Assembly: GCA_045544615.1 (NCBI GenBank)
Contig: JAZPZI010000014.1
Span: 41,483-105,482 of the forward strand
Reading direction: 5' to 3'
Length of the DNA stretch: 64,000 bases
Origin: CAKSFT01 sp045544615
GTDB lineage: Bacteria > Bacillota > Clostridia > UBA1381
Positions 15,992 to 23,869 of the stretch are shown here, one piece after another. A program made the translations under genes and the position numbers. Numbering within the stretch: the stretch's first letter is position 1; each line of letters starts with the position of its first letter. The notes under the pieces are model-generated. The model searched no databases and was not told the DNA's origin. It saw only the letters and a program-made list of their open reading frames with translations.

Positions 15992-16780
15992 TTATTTGTT
16001 GTTTGCAGCAACATAAGCCTTTGCAGGTTCATTATCAATAATTACGCAGTCAACCTTGCCTGTAACAAGAGCCTGAACAGCTTCATTACCTGATGTGTAC
16101 TTCATAACTCTTTCTGCACCAAAGTCACCTTCAGCGTAGATATCGCCTGTTGTACCCTTCTGAGTACCTACAAGATATGTAGCACCTTCAGCAAAGAGGT
16201 CATCAACTGATGTGATCTTGCTGCCTTCAGGAACGATGATTGACTGGATACCTGTTGCATAGCTTGTTGAGAAGTTGATGTTCTGAAGTCTTTCTTCAGT
16301 AACAGTCATACCTGCCATACCGATGTCTGACTTGCCTGTCTGAACTGCTGTGATGATAGCATCAAAGTCCATATCGTCGATAACAAGCTTCATACCGAGT
16401 TTATCAGCGATAGCTGCTGCCATTTCAGCATCGATACCAACTACAACTTCACCTTCATAGTATTCATATGGAGGGAACTGAGCGTTTGTTGCCATGTGGA
16501 GTTCTTCCTTGCCTTCAGCATCAGCCTGGAATACAAGGTCGTGTTCAACACCTGAGATATACTTGTCAACAATCTTCTGTGCTGTACCGTCAGCTGTCAA
16601 ATCAGCCAATGCAGCATTGATCTTGTCGAGCAACTCTGTGTTTTCCTTTGCAACGCAGATAGCATAGTCTTCAACTGCATATTCTGTGTCAAGGATTGTA
16701 AGAGTAACCTTGTTTCCGCAACCTGCCAATGCCATAACTGACAATGCACAAGCCATAACTAAACCTAAAATCTTTTTCAT
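15992..16780 (-). CDS. Amino acid ABC transporter substrate-binding lipoprotein, circularly permuted
   Basis: This is the extracytoplasmic binding protein of the importer, tethered by lipid at Cys21 in the lipobox LAGC. I use the ATG at 16778-16780 (262 residues), which gives a proper signal peptide; the longer in-frame ORF start has none. The order of parts is unusual. Residues 25-77 (ILDTEYAVEDYAIC to KIVDKYI) match the segment that normally ends family 3 binding proteins. Residues 94-262 (LHMATNAQFPPYEY to EPAKAYVAANNK) match the normal beginning and middle, and stop exactly where that last segment should follow. A linker of about 15 residues joins old C-terminus to old N-terminus. Everything needed for the fold is present, in B-A order. 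Confidence 0.88.
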   Translation of the reverse strand: MKKILGLVMACALSVMALAGCGNKVTLTILDTEYAVEDYAICVAKENTELLDKINAALADLTADGTAQKIVDKYISGVEHDLVFQADAEGKEELHMATNAQFPPYEYYEGEVVVGIDAEMAAAIADKLGMKLVIDDMDFDAIITAVQTGKSDIGMAGMTVTEERLQNINFSTSYATGIQSIIVPEGSKITSVDDLFAEGATYLVGTQKGTTGDIYAEGDFGAERVMKYTSGNEAVQALVTGKVDCVIIDNEPAKAYVAANNK

Positions 16781-16816
16781 GAAAATTTCCTTCTTTCTAA
16801 AAAATATTCTTAAATT

Positions 16817-16845
16817 ATAATACATCCTTTTTGTTGATTTGTCAA
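16817..16845 (-). promoter_or_regulatory. Promoter of the amino acid ABC operon
   Basis: On the minus strand, a perfect TTGACA (16840-16845), 17 bases, then TATTAT (16817-16822). The start codon of the binding protein is about 30 bases downstream of the predicted start point. Confidence 0.78.
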
Positions 16846-16884
16846 CTCTTTTTGCATAAATATTCTCTAAAAATGCTCTTTTTA

Positions 16885-17703
16885 TCACTTTTTATGAATA
16901 AAACCAACATTTTTATTTTTTTTGAGTGTAATACTTATAATCTCGGTCGGGTTTCCGAATCTCGGAATCGGGATTGAGTTTCCCAGCCCACAGTTTACAA
17001 TAGCATCAGTTTTACCGATTTTATAGTATCCGCCCGTGTATTTCGGAAAAAATAGCCGTCCCGTATCGAAGATTCCCGATTTGGGTGATAATACTCCGCC
17101 CAACTTCCCCAATCGTATATGTCCGCCGTGCATATGGCCCGAAAGAATCAAATCAAAGCCCATATCACGGAAGCTGTCAAGCTTGTTTGCTCTGTGATAT
17201 AAAAGGATTCCGTATCCATCCTGTCTTTTCAGTTTTGAAAGCGATGCCTCAATCGCCGCATCCACCTTGCTCTTCTTCTTTGAACCCGAATCAGACATTC
17301 CCAAAAGATATATCTTTTCTCCGAAGCGTTCAATCTCTGCAACCTCATCCTGCAAAAACACCGAACCCAACTCCCGGCATTTTTCAAAAAACTCCTCCCT
17401 GTCGCTTCGGTACATATCATGATTTCCCGAAATCTGATAGACAGGTGCAATCTTTATAAGCTCCGACAAAAGCTCAAGGTATACCCCATACGGTTTTTTC
17501 TCATCGGTCAGGTCACCCGTCACAATAACTGCATCGAATTTTTCTCCTTCAATACACTTTAGCATATCCTTTTTGGGTGCACAGTGAAAGTCCGAAATGT
17601 GAAGTATCCTGAAACCGTCGAAAGCATCGGGAAGCTTATCGCTTTTTATTTCAAAGTGTTTCAAAACCGTTCCGATACCCAAAATATTCTTTAAAACTCT
17701 CAT
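16885..17703 (-). CDS. Metallophosphoesterase, YkuE/YaeI-like
   Basis: The 272-residue protein is a calcineurin-fold phosphoesterase. It shows the metal motifs ISDFHCA (37-43), GDLTDE (63-68), GNHDMYRS (near 98) and SGHMHGGHIRLG near the C-terminus. The YkuE/YaeI relatives act on lipid-linked substrates at the membrane and usually begin with a hydrophobic segment. This one has none that is convincing, so a cytoplasmic or peripheral location is likely. Substrate unknown. It follows ndpA by 14 bases, with a GGAGGG site. Confidence 0.85.
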   Translation of the reverse strand: MRVLKNILGIGTVLKHFEIKSDKLPDAFDGFRILHISDFHCAPKKDMLKCIEGEKFDAVIVTGDLTDEKKPYGVYLELLSELIKIAPVYQISGNHDMYRSDREEFFEKCRELGSVFLQDEVAEIERFGEKIYLLGMSDSGSKKKSKVDAAIEASLSKLKRQDGYGILLYHRANKLDSFRDMGFDLILSGHMHGGHIRLGKLGGVLSPKSGIFDTGRLFFPKYTGGYYKIGKTDAIVNCGLGNSIPIPRFGNPTEIISITLKKNKNVGFIHKK

Positions 17704-17717
17704 AAACCCTCCACGGC

Positions 17718-18722
17718 TTATTTATTGGTAAGCTTACTGATATTATTTATCTGTACCGAAATCGTACCGTCATCGTTATTTATGATGCTGATATTCTCAT
17801 CATCTCTGTAAAACTCCGACGGGAAGAGTATCTCGATGCCCTTATCGGTTACAAGCCTTATGTTTGCATTAACACGCTTTGCAACATATGCGTTCATATC
17901 AAAGCTCTCCGGCACATGGGCATCCTTGGTTTTCTCAACAAAGTCCGCCTTTGCAGAGACGAGTCCGTCAAACACCTTTTCTGCCATATCCTCAACCTTT
18001 ATTTTTTCCTCAACTACAGCTGATTCCTTTACATATTCTTTCATTCGTGCCTCGGTTTCAATCTGCTCAGCGCCGTATTCGTCCGCCACTTTTTTTGCGA
18101 TACGCCTTACCGCCAGGAATGATTCCTTTACCGAAATATCATAAACACACTCTAAAAGTGCATCGGCGATGAGGTCGAACTTTTCGCCGTCGACTGTTAT
18201 CTTTTTGCCCTTAAACTTTATCGAATAGTCTTCCATATCGACAAATGCCGCATGGCTGATTTTATGTGTCATTGACGGCAAAATGGCATAGTGGTTGATA
18301 ATCGTATTCGATATTTTCCCGTCCTTTGTCGCAACCTGGTGCACAAAGCCCACCTTGTTGTCAAACTTCAAAACCGCTATTGTCTTTTTCTCTTTTATGA
18401 TACATTCCGCAATAATAATATCGGATGACTCAATCTCCTCCGAGTTTTTGATATTCTCATAGAGCTTTTCTGCAACAAAAAGCGAGAATTTCTGAAAATC
18501 GCACTCACCCGAAATATACTGTCCGAGATGATATTTAAATCCGCTCGGAGGTGTGAACTCGCCCTTTCGCATTGCCGCATCATCGTAGATTTTCTCGATG
18601 TGGCGTGAGATGTAGGAATTGAGAGTTCCCTCACCGACATCCAGCTCCTCCTCGGAAAAGTATGCGGCACCCGCGTTACAGTCAAGTATATGTACTATTG
18701 CTTTTTTAATGTCAATTATCAT
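17718..18722 (-). CDS. Nucleoid-associated protein, NdpA/YejK family
   Basis: The 334-residue protein resembles the 37-kDa nucleoid-associated protein family (NdpA/YejK). The N-terminus (IDIKKAIVHILD), the central DIIIAECIIKEKKTIAVLKFDNKVGFVH and the SFLAVRRIAKKVADEY segment fit that family. I start at the ATG at 18720-18722, behind AGAGGG, rather than an ATG 24 bases upstream. The family binds DNA or topoisomerase in proteobacteria; its role in Firmicutes is little known. It is followed at 14 bases by the phosphoesterase gene. Confidence 0.75.
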   Translation of the reverse strand: MIIDIKKAIVHILDCNAGAAYFSEEELDVGEGTLNSYISRHIEKIYDDAAMRKGEFTPPSGFKYHLGQYISGECDFQKFSLFVAEKLYENIKNSEEIESSDIIIAECIIKEKKTIAVLKFDNKVGFVHQVATKDGKISNTIINHYAILPSMTHKISHAAFVDMEDYSIKFKGKKITVDGEKFDLIADALLECVYDISVKESFLAVRRIAKKVADEYGAEQIETEARMKEYVKESAVVEEKIKVEDMAEKVFDGLVSAKADFVEKTKDAHVPESFDMNAYVAKRVNANIRLVTDKGIEILFPSEFYRDDENISIINNDDGTISVQINNISKLTNK

Positions 18723-18764
18723 TTTATATCCCTCTTGAATCCGCAAAAGTTTTTTAACATCGGT

Positions 18765-18793
18765 ATTATATCACACTTTTTCAAAAAAAGCAA
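18765..18793 (-). promoter_or_regulatory. Likely promoter of the ndpA-like gene
   Basis: On the minus strand, TTGCTT (18788-18793), 17 bases, TATAAT (18765-18770), about 40 bases upstream of the start codon. Confidence 0.65.
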
Positions 18794-18867
18794 ACAAGCG
18801 TCGAAGAAAAAATATTATATCTTTTTTCAGCATTCCCCTGAACTTATAAGGTTTTTTTAAAAATATC

Positions 18868-18896
18868 TTGAAAAAATATCAAATTTAAGGTATTAT
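18868..18896 (+). promoter_or_regulatory. Promoter of the surface-glycan cluster
   Basis: TTGAAA (18868-18873), 17 bases, TATTAT (18891-18896); the glycosyltransferase ATG follows with a GAAAGGA site. The 212 bases between ndpA and this gene hold the two divergent promoters and nothing else I recognise. Confidence 0.65.
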
Positions 18897-18934
18897 ATTT
18901 ATATATAAGATATTATTTTGAAAGGAATTTTCAT

Positions 18935-20065
18935 ATGAAACTCGTTTTTGTTTCTAATTATATTTCTGCTCACATTCTACCAATCTGCGAAATACTGTAT
19001 AAAGAGTTGGGAGATAACTTTCGTTTTATCTCAACAGGGGAAATTTCAGATGAGCGAAAAAAACTTGGTTGGCTGCAGATTACACGTAATTATGAAACAA
19101 TTATTGATTTAAAAAAAGATGATCTATCAGGAGTTTTTAAAATAATCAATGAGGCCGATGTTGTAATCTACGGAACAACACCTGATTACCTCATTGCCGA
19201 CAGAATCAAAAATGGCAAGCTAACCTTTAGATACTGCGAAAGACTGTATAAGGGCCACCTGTCATTTTTGAATTGGATTAGGGCATATGTTGGAACATGC
19301 CTGCACTATGCACGTTTTAAAAAACACAATTTTTATATATTGTGTGCAAGCTCGTATACATCAAAGGATTTAAATAAGTTTTTTAACTTCAAAAACCGAT
19401 GTTTAAAATGGGGATACTTCCCTGAAACATTAAAATATAATAACATCGAAGAAATCGTAAAAACAAAAAAAAGCAACTCTCTACTATGGGTTGCAAGATT
19501 CATATACTTGAAGCATCCCGAAATTCCGGTATTGATAGCTGAAAAACTAAAAAAAGATGGTTACGATTTTTCCATCAAAATGGTTGGCACAGGCGTTCTC
19601 GAAGATGAAATCAAGGCAATGATTTGTGAAAAAGGACTCAATGATGTGATAACCCTTACAGGTGCAATCCCACAGGATAAAGTCCACACATATATGGAGG
19701 ATTCCGAAATCTTTCTTTTCACCTCGGATTCTAACGAGGGATGGGGTGCTGTTTTAAATGAGGCAATGAATAGTGCTTGTGCCTGCATCAGTTCTGATGC
19801 TATCGGCAGCTCAGCATTTCTAATAGATGACGGCAAAAACGGCTTTTTATATGAAGACGGAAAACTTGATGACCTTTATGAAAAAGTAAAGCACTTACTA
19901 AACAACAAGAATGTACAAACACATATAGGAATCAATGCCTACAAAACTATCACAGAAGAATGGAATGCAGAAATTGCCACAAAAAGATTCCTGAAACTCG
20001 CCGATGCGATATTATCAGGCAAAGACCCATTCATTTTTCCATCAGGTATTTGTAGCAAGAGCTAA
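18935..20065 (+). CDS. GT4-like glycosyltransferase
   Basis: The 376-residue protein is a GT-B fold glycosyltransferase. The C-terminal nucleotide-sugar half contains SLLWVARFIYLKHPEI (near 185), KMVGTGVLEDEI, TLTGAIPQDKVHTYM, and the GT4-type acceptor region SNEGWGAVLNEAMNSACACISSDAIGS, where the E-x7-E pattern is recognisable. No transmembrane segment is seen. The product probably joins a polymer or lipid-linked glycan, since an acetyltransferase and a flippase follow. Sugar specificity cannot be read from sequence. Confidence 0.86.
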   Translation: MKLVFVSNYISAHILPICEILYKELGDNFRFISTGEISDERKKLGWLQITRNYETIIDLKKDDLSGVFKIINEADVVIYGTTPDYLIADRIKNGKLTFRYCERLYKGHLSFLNWIRAYVGTCLHYARFKKHNFYILCASSYTSKDLNKFFNFKNRCLKWGYFPETLKYNNIEEIVKTKKSNSLLWVARFIYLKHPEIPVLIAEKLKKDGYDFSIKMVGTGVLEDEIKAMICEKGLNDVITLTGAIPQDKVHTYMEDSEIFLFTSDSNEGWGAVLNEAMNSACACISSDAIGSSAFLIDDGKNGFLYEDGKLDDLYEKVKHLLNNKNVQTHIGINAYKTITEEWNAEIATKRFLKLADAILSGKDPFIFPSGICSKS

Positions 20066-20090
20066 CGCAAAAACAGCAGGAGGAATTATA

Positions 20091-20603
20091 ATGAGTAAAA
20101 CTTTTTCTCTTTTCGCTTCAATACACAGAAGATTTAATTTGTTCTTGGTAAACAGAATATATGTAGGCACAAAACACTACAAAACAAAACGCAAACTCTT
20201 AAACGCCATAGGTTATTCCATTGGAAACGGAACAAAAGTTGTCGGCCCAATAGAAGTATATGGAAATCTAACCGTTGGTAAAGACTGCTGGATTGGCAAA
20301 AATCTAAAAATTAACGGGAATGGTAGCGTTACTATTGGTGACAACTGCGACATTGCACCCGAGGTCACCTTTTTGACGGGTGGTCATAAAATAGGCACTC
20401 ACGAAAGACGCGCAGGAGAGGGTGAATCCTATAATATAACTGTCGGAAATGGGGTGTGGATCTGTGCACATTCAACACTTTCAAACAACATCACAATAGG
20501 CAACTCCAGCGTGATAGCCGCATGCAGTTGTGTTGTCAAAAGTGTTGCACCTAACACTCTTGTGGGTGGTGTACCCGCCAAATGCATTAAGGAGCTAGTT
20601 TAA
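20091..20603 (+). CDS. Left-handed beta-helix acetyltransferase (hexapeptide repeat)
   Basis: The 170-residue protein is a hexapeptide-repeat O-acetyltransferase of the WcaF/NodL/CysE type. Repeats such as LTVGKDCWIGKN, VTIGDNCDIAP and ITIGNSSVIAACS run through residues 65-150, with the catalytic His in LTGGHKIGTHERR. The C-terminus VVKSVAPNTLVGGVPAKCIKEL is family-typical. I take the ATG at 20091, seven bases after GGAGGA; the longer ORF overlaps the glycosyltransferase. It sits between the transferase and flippase genes, so it probably acetylates a surface glycan. Confidence 0.88.
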   Translation: MSKTFSLFASIHRRFNLFLVNRIYVGTKHYKTKRKLLNAIGYSIGNGTKVVGPIEVYGNLTVGKDCWIGKNLKINGNGSVTIGDNCDIAPEVTFLTGGHKIGTHERRAGEGESYNITVGNGVWICAHSTLSNNITIGNSSVIAACSCVVKSVAPNTLVGGVPAKCIKELV

Positions 20604-20604
20604 A

Positions 20605-21921
20605 ATGATAAGAAAACTTCTATCAAACAAAGTGGCGCAAAATGCCGGTTGGATAATTCTCGGAAAAGTTTTGCAACTGCTAATCTCTCTTGCAATTACT
20701 CTTTTAACCGCAAGATATTTAGGGCCTTCAAACTATGGCCTTATAAACTATGCAAGTGCCTACACTGCTTTTTTCTCCGCTCTTTGTACCTTGGGAATAG
20801 ATTCAGTACTTGTAAAGGAATTAGCAGACAATCCTTTAGAAGAAGGTAAAGTTCTCGGAACTGCTATGCTTTTAAAGTTAGTCTCAAGTTTCTTTTCATG
20901 TGTTACAATTGTACTTATTGTTTCAGTTTTGGACAAAGGCGAAATGACAACCATTCTCGTTGTCGCCCTAAATTGTTTGAGTGTTCTTTTCAATGTTTTG
21001 GACACCTATAGGTACTGGTTTCAGTCCAAGCTTAAATCAAAAGTTACGGCAATATGTACTTTCGTCGCATATACCGCAACATCGCTTTATAAATTATTTC
21101 TTGTCATGACAGGAAAAAGTGTGGAATACTTTTCACTTGCCCTTTCAATAGACTATTTTCTCCTCGGTATATTGCTATATATATCATATAAAGCAAAGGG
21201 CGGACAAAAACTCAGTTTCTCATGGCAATACGGAAAATCAATTTTATCGAGGAGCTGGCATTTCATCCTCCCAAGCCTTATGGTTTCGATCTACGCTCAA
21301 ACCGACAAGCTAATGTTAAAGCAAATGATCAGCACAACCGAGATTGGTTATTATTCGACTGCACTTTCGCTTTGTACAATGTGGTGCTTTGTTCTTTCTG
21401 CAATTATTGATTCAATGTACCCACCAATTATAGAGGCACATAAGAAAAACAAAGAAGATTTTGATCGCAAAAACAAGATTCTTTATGCAATTATATTTTA
21501 TCTATGCACATTCGTTTCAATATTATTTACGATTTTTGCAGATCTTATAATTTATATACTCTACGGCAAGGCATATTTACCCGCCGCAATACCACTGAGA
21601 ATAATCACCTGGTACACATCATTCTCATATTTGGGTGTGGCAAAAAATGTGTGGATAGTTTGCAATAATAAACAAAGCAAATTGATTTACATATATGCAT
21701 CCGCGACAATTTCAAATGTTATTCTGAATTTGATTTTTATTCCCAACCTTGGCTCTGCAGGTGCTGCAATCGCCTCACTGGTTGCACAAATTATAACAGT
21801 TGCTATTGCACCACTTTTTATTAAGGATTTGAAGGAAAACACCTTGTTGATTTTTGATGCCATCCTCCTGAAGGGAGTTTTACCAAAAGAATTTTGGACA
21901 AAGTTTAAGAAAAAGAAATAA
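20605..21921 (+). CDS. Oligosaccharide flippase, Wzx-like (MOP superfamily)
   Basis: The 438-residue protein has about 12 transmembrane helices and the typical start NAGWIILGKVLQLLISLAITLLTARYLGPSNYG of polysaccharide flippases. The SWHFILPSLMVSIYAQTDKLML segment near residue 215 begins the second half, where such proteins repeat their fold. It probably flips a lipid-linked glycan across the membrane. The start follows the acetyltransferase stop by one base. A strong terminator follows, so the cluster is only three genes long with no polymerase visible. Confidence 0.9.
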   Translation: MIRKLLSNKVAQNAGWIILGKVLQLLISLAITLLTARYLGPSNYGLINYASAYTAFFSALCTLGIDSVLVKELADNPLEEGKVLGTAMLLKLVSSFFSCVTIVLIVSVLDKGEMTTILVVALNCLSVLFNVLDTYRYWFQSKLKSKVTAICTFVAYTATSLYKLFLVMTGKSVEYFSLALSIDYFLLGILLYISYKAKGGQKLSFSWQYGKSILSRSWHFILPSLMVSIYAQTDKLMLKQMISTTEIGYYSTALSLCTMWCFVLSAIIDSMYPPIIEAHKKNKEDFDRKNKILYAIIFYLCTFVSILFTIFADLIIYILYGKAYLPAAIPLRIITWYTSFSYLGVAKNVWIVCNNKQSKLIYIYASATISNVILNLIFIPNLGSAGAAIASLVAQIITVAIAPLFIKDLKENTLLIFDAILLKGVLPKEFWTKFKKKK

Positions 21922-21928
21922 ACAAAAA

Positions 21929-21957
21929 ACAGACAGCAAATGCTGTCTGTTTTTTTC
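21929..21957. terminator. Bidirectional terminator after the flippase
   Basis: ACAGACAGCA-AA-TGCTGTCTGT forms a perfect 10-base stem, followed by seven T on the plus strand and preceded by six A, so it also serves the converging gene at 21958. Confidence 0.9.
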
Positions 21958-22644
21958 TTAGTTATTTATCTGTACAACCTCTATATTCGGATCAGCGTAT
22001 TGGTTCTCGGGAACTATTCTTGCCCTTGTCGAAGACGGTAATACAGTTTGATTGAACGGATCAAACATAAGTGCCTTTCCGCAATAGTTTACCATAAATG
22101 AATAATCATTGCCACGCCACGAATTAAACTGCGATCTTATGGTATCAATATTTATGGTATCCGGGCAATTGTAGAAAATTCTATTTATTGGAATATACAT
22201 TACTTTAGGATGTTCAGTATCCGGGATGTTCTCTGCTTTTGAATAGACTGTGCTCCATCCTATACAAATGCCGTTTTCATACATACTTCTTGCCATTGCA
22301 GAGTCATATTTAATGCTTTCGCCGAGGATTTTGTCAATTTCTCCCTTGCTTTTACCGAGAAGTGAAAAATACTGCGGATTTACTCCAAATACCGAACTTG
22401 TAGGATGCTCGTAGCTTTTGCTTGTATCAATAGAAATCACTTTATTTGTAGCATTCCAACCCACATAAAAATCCATTGCGCTCGCAATATCTCTTAACTT
22501 AAAATAGTTATTTCCTGCGATGCTATATGCACCCAGTACAATCGCAAAGCCATCCTTGTAGATATTAACATACGAAGACTTTGCAACAGGCTTTTTGAGA
22601 GCTTCCTTGGTCAACTCCTCATTTGTCGAATACTCTGTTGTCAA
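21958..22644 (-). CDS. Stalk-domain protein of unknown function, TTG start
   Basis: The 228-residue protein has one 'copper amine oxidase N-terminal'-like stalk domain (about residues 25-75: NIYKDGFAIVL, NYFKLRDIASAMDFYVGW, VISIDTS). The remaining 150 residues match nothing I know. Such domains are normally in secreted proteins, but no signal peptide is present after the TTG at 22642-22644. Upstream, the same frame stays open back to 22692 and reads hydrophobic residues such as FLILAKLLILC, without a start codon. The true 5' end may be lost or misplaced. A near-consensus promoter overlaps this stretch. The gene may be a truncated relic. Confidence 0.5.
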   Translation of the reverse strand: MTTEYSTNEELTKEALKKPVAKSSYVNIYKDGFAIVLGAYSIAGNNYFKLRDIASAMDFYVGWNATNKVISIDTSKSYEHPTSSVFGVNPQYFSLLGKSKGEIDKILGESIKYDSAMARSMYENGICIGWSTVYSKAENIPDTEHPKVMYIPINRIFYNCPDTINIDTIRSQFNSWRGNDYSFMVNYCGKALMFDPFNQTVLPSSTRARIVPENQYADPNIEVVQINN

Positions 22645-22659
22645 TCTGTTATTACCTAT

Positions 22660-22688
22660 ATTATAACATAATATGAGCAGTTTTGCAA
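22660..22688 (-). promoter_or_regulatory. Promoter-like sequence in front of the stalk-domain gene
   Basis: On the minus strand TTGCAA (22683-22688), 17 bases, TATAAT (22660-22665). The start point would fall about nine bases before the TTG start, too close for a normal ribosome site. Confidence 0.5.
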
Positions 22689-22750
22689 GGATTAAAAATC
22701 ATTGTCTCGTACAACATGATATTTGTTAAAAATATCATTTAACTGTTCTT

Positions 22751-22834
22751 TTATTTTTTATCAAACACCAAAACACATTTAAAATTCATATATAAATTTA
22801 GTTCCGGTAATAAAACAATTTCATATCCAAGCAT
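22751..22834 (-). pseudogene. Possible gene remnant downstream of fic
   Basis: A 27-codon open stretch begins MLGYEIVLLPELNLY and ends in VFDKK-stop, eight bases after the fic stop. The composition looks like the C-terminal end of a real protein, but there is no ribosome site and I cannot name the family. It may equally be chance. Confidence 0.2.
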
Positions 22835-22841
22835 TCTAAAC

Positions 22842-23438
22842 TTAATTCACACATCTTTTAAGTATTCTTATCAATACCTTATAATTTTCAACAGATAATA
22901 TTGATGCCTCCAGGAGTTCTTCTTTATCTACATTTCCCCAATTCATGTCATATCCCATACACTTTGCCATAAGGCGAATAAATTCTCGGATAGAACGACC
23001 ATTACCTTCTCTGAATGGATGTATAATGTTAAGTTCGGCCATCACATATGCTAAATTATCGAAAGCCTTTTCTTCATCAGTTTCCTTTAGCATCTTTTCC
23101 TCTTTTATTTTAGTGAATACCTTATCAAGTTCTCTATCAATTAAGTTTGGCGGATAAAACATTGTATTCGCTTTGCTTATTTTCTCTCGTCTGATCTTTC
23201 CAGCAAAAAAATAAATATCTTCAAAAATGAACTTATGTATATTCATAAGATGTGATTTCGAAAAATTACCCTTAATCGGATTTTTCAAAAGCTCCATTTG
23301 ATTAATCAAAGTGATTTCTTCTTCAGCAGTTTTAAGAAGTTTGTTATCTCTAATATTTAATTTGTTCTTTAAAACATTACTATCAGGATAACAGTAGACA
23401 GATTGTATAGTTGTATAAACATCATACTTTGAAAACAT
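22842..23438 (-). CDS. Fic domain AMPylase, toxin of a toxin-antitoxin pair
   Basis: Fic proteins transfer AMP (or related groups) from nucleotides to hydroxyl side chains of target proteins; in toxin modules the targets include gyrase and topoisomerase IV. The 198-residue protein has the complete active loop HPFREGNGR (140-148) with catalytic His140 and Arg148. It also has the target-binding flap ANTMFYPPNLI (about 90-100) and the helical core FFAGKIRREKI. The inhibitory helix is absent from this protein and seems to be supplied by the gene directly upstream, whose stop lies two bases before this ATG. This is the class I arrangement. Confidence 0.9.
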   Translation of the reverse strand: MFSKYDVYTTIQSVYCYPDSNVLKNKLNIRDNKLLKTAEEEITLINQMELLKNPIKGNFSKSHLMNIHKFIFEDIYFFAGKIRREKISKANTMFYPPNLIDRELDKVFTKIKEEKMLKETDEEKAFDNLAYVMAELNIIHPFREGNGRSIREFIRLMAKCMGYDMNWGNVDKEELLEASILSVENYKVLIRILKRCVN

Positions 23439-23440
23439 AG

Positions 23441-23812
23441 TTACATCCTCTGCATATATTTAAGCTTCAATTCTTCAATTGCATCTGTATAGCTTACTTT
23501 TCCGCTATCAATTCTTTTAAGGATTTTAATGCTTTCCTCGCTAATGGTCATGCTCTCTACAGCAAATGTTCCTTTTAGATTTTTTAAATTACTTTCAAAA
23601 TCTCTAGATGCCATATCTGTTTTGTTTCTCCAATCTGTATATTTACCTGATTTAATTCTAGCATCAGCGGGTTTCTCTGCATCTTTTGGCAAAAGCCAAG
23701 CACCTGCAATTTTTTTTGCTCCAACAATTCTTCCCTCGTTACACAAAACCGCAATTCTTCTTACAGAAATCCCCCACATTAAACTTGCTTCTTTTATTGT
23801 TAGTATATCCAT
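23441..23812 (-). CDS. Fic antitoxin with N-terminal helix-turn-helix domain
   Basis: The 123-residue protein has two parts. Residues 1-50 (TIKEASLMWGISVRRIAVLCNEGRI) form an excisionase/MerR-like winged helix-turn-helix. Residues 80-120 resemble the VbhA antitoxin: TFAVES (82-87) followed by ISEESIKILKRIDSGKVSYTDAIEELKLKY. The Fic-inhibitory motif is [S/T]xxxE[G/N]; here Thr82 and Glu86 are present and the last position is Ser. The glutamate should block productive ATP binding by the Fic arginine. The DNA-binding part probably represses the operon. A near-consensus promoter precedes it and GAGGTG lies seven bases before the ATG. Confidence 0.78.
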   Translation of the reverse strand: MDILTIKEASLMWGISVRRIAVLCNEGRIVGAKKIAGAWLLPKDAEKPADARIKSGKYTDWRNKTDMASRDFESNLKNLKGTFAVESMTISEESIKILKRIDSGKVSYTDAIEELKLKYMQRM

Positions 23813-23823
23813 TTCTCAACACC

Positions 23824-23833
23824 TCATATATGA
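23824..23833. promoter_or_regulatory. Candidate operator of the Fic module
   Basis: TCATATATGA is a perfect 10-base palindrome directly downstream of the -10 element, covering the predicted start point. It is a plausible site for the helix-turn-helix antitoxin, but short and AT-rich. Confidence 0.35.
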
Positions 23834-23835
23834 AC

Positions 23836-23864
23836 ATTATATACCATAGATAGAATAATGTCAA
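23836..23864 (-). promoter_or_regulatory. Promoter of the antitoxin-fic operon
   Basis: On the minus strand a perfect TTGACA (23859-23864), 17 bases and a perfect TATAAT (23836-23841). Such a consensus promoter fits an autorepressed toxin-antitoxin unit. Confidence 0.85.
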
Positions 23865-23869
23865 TATCT

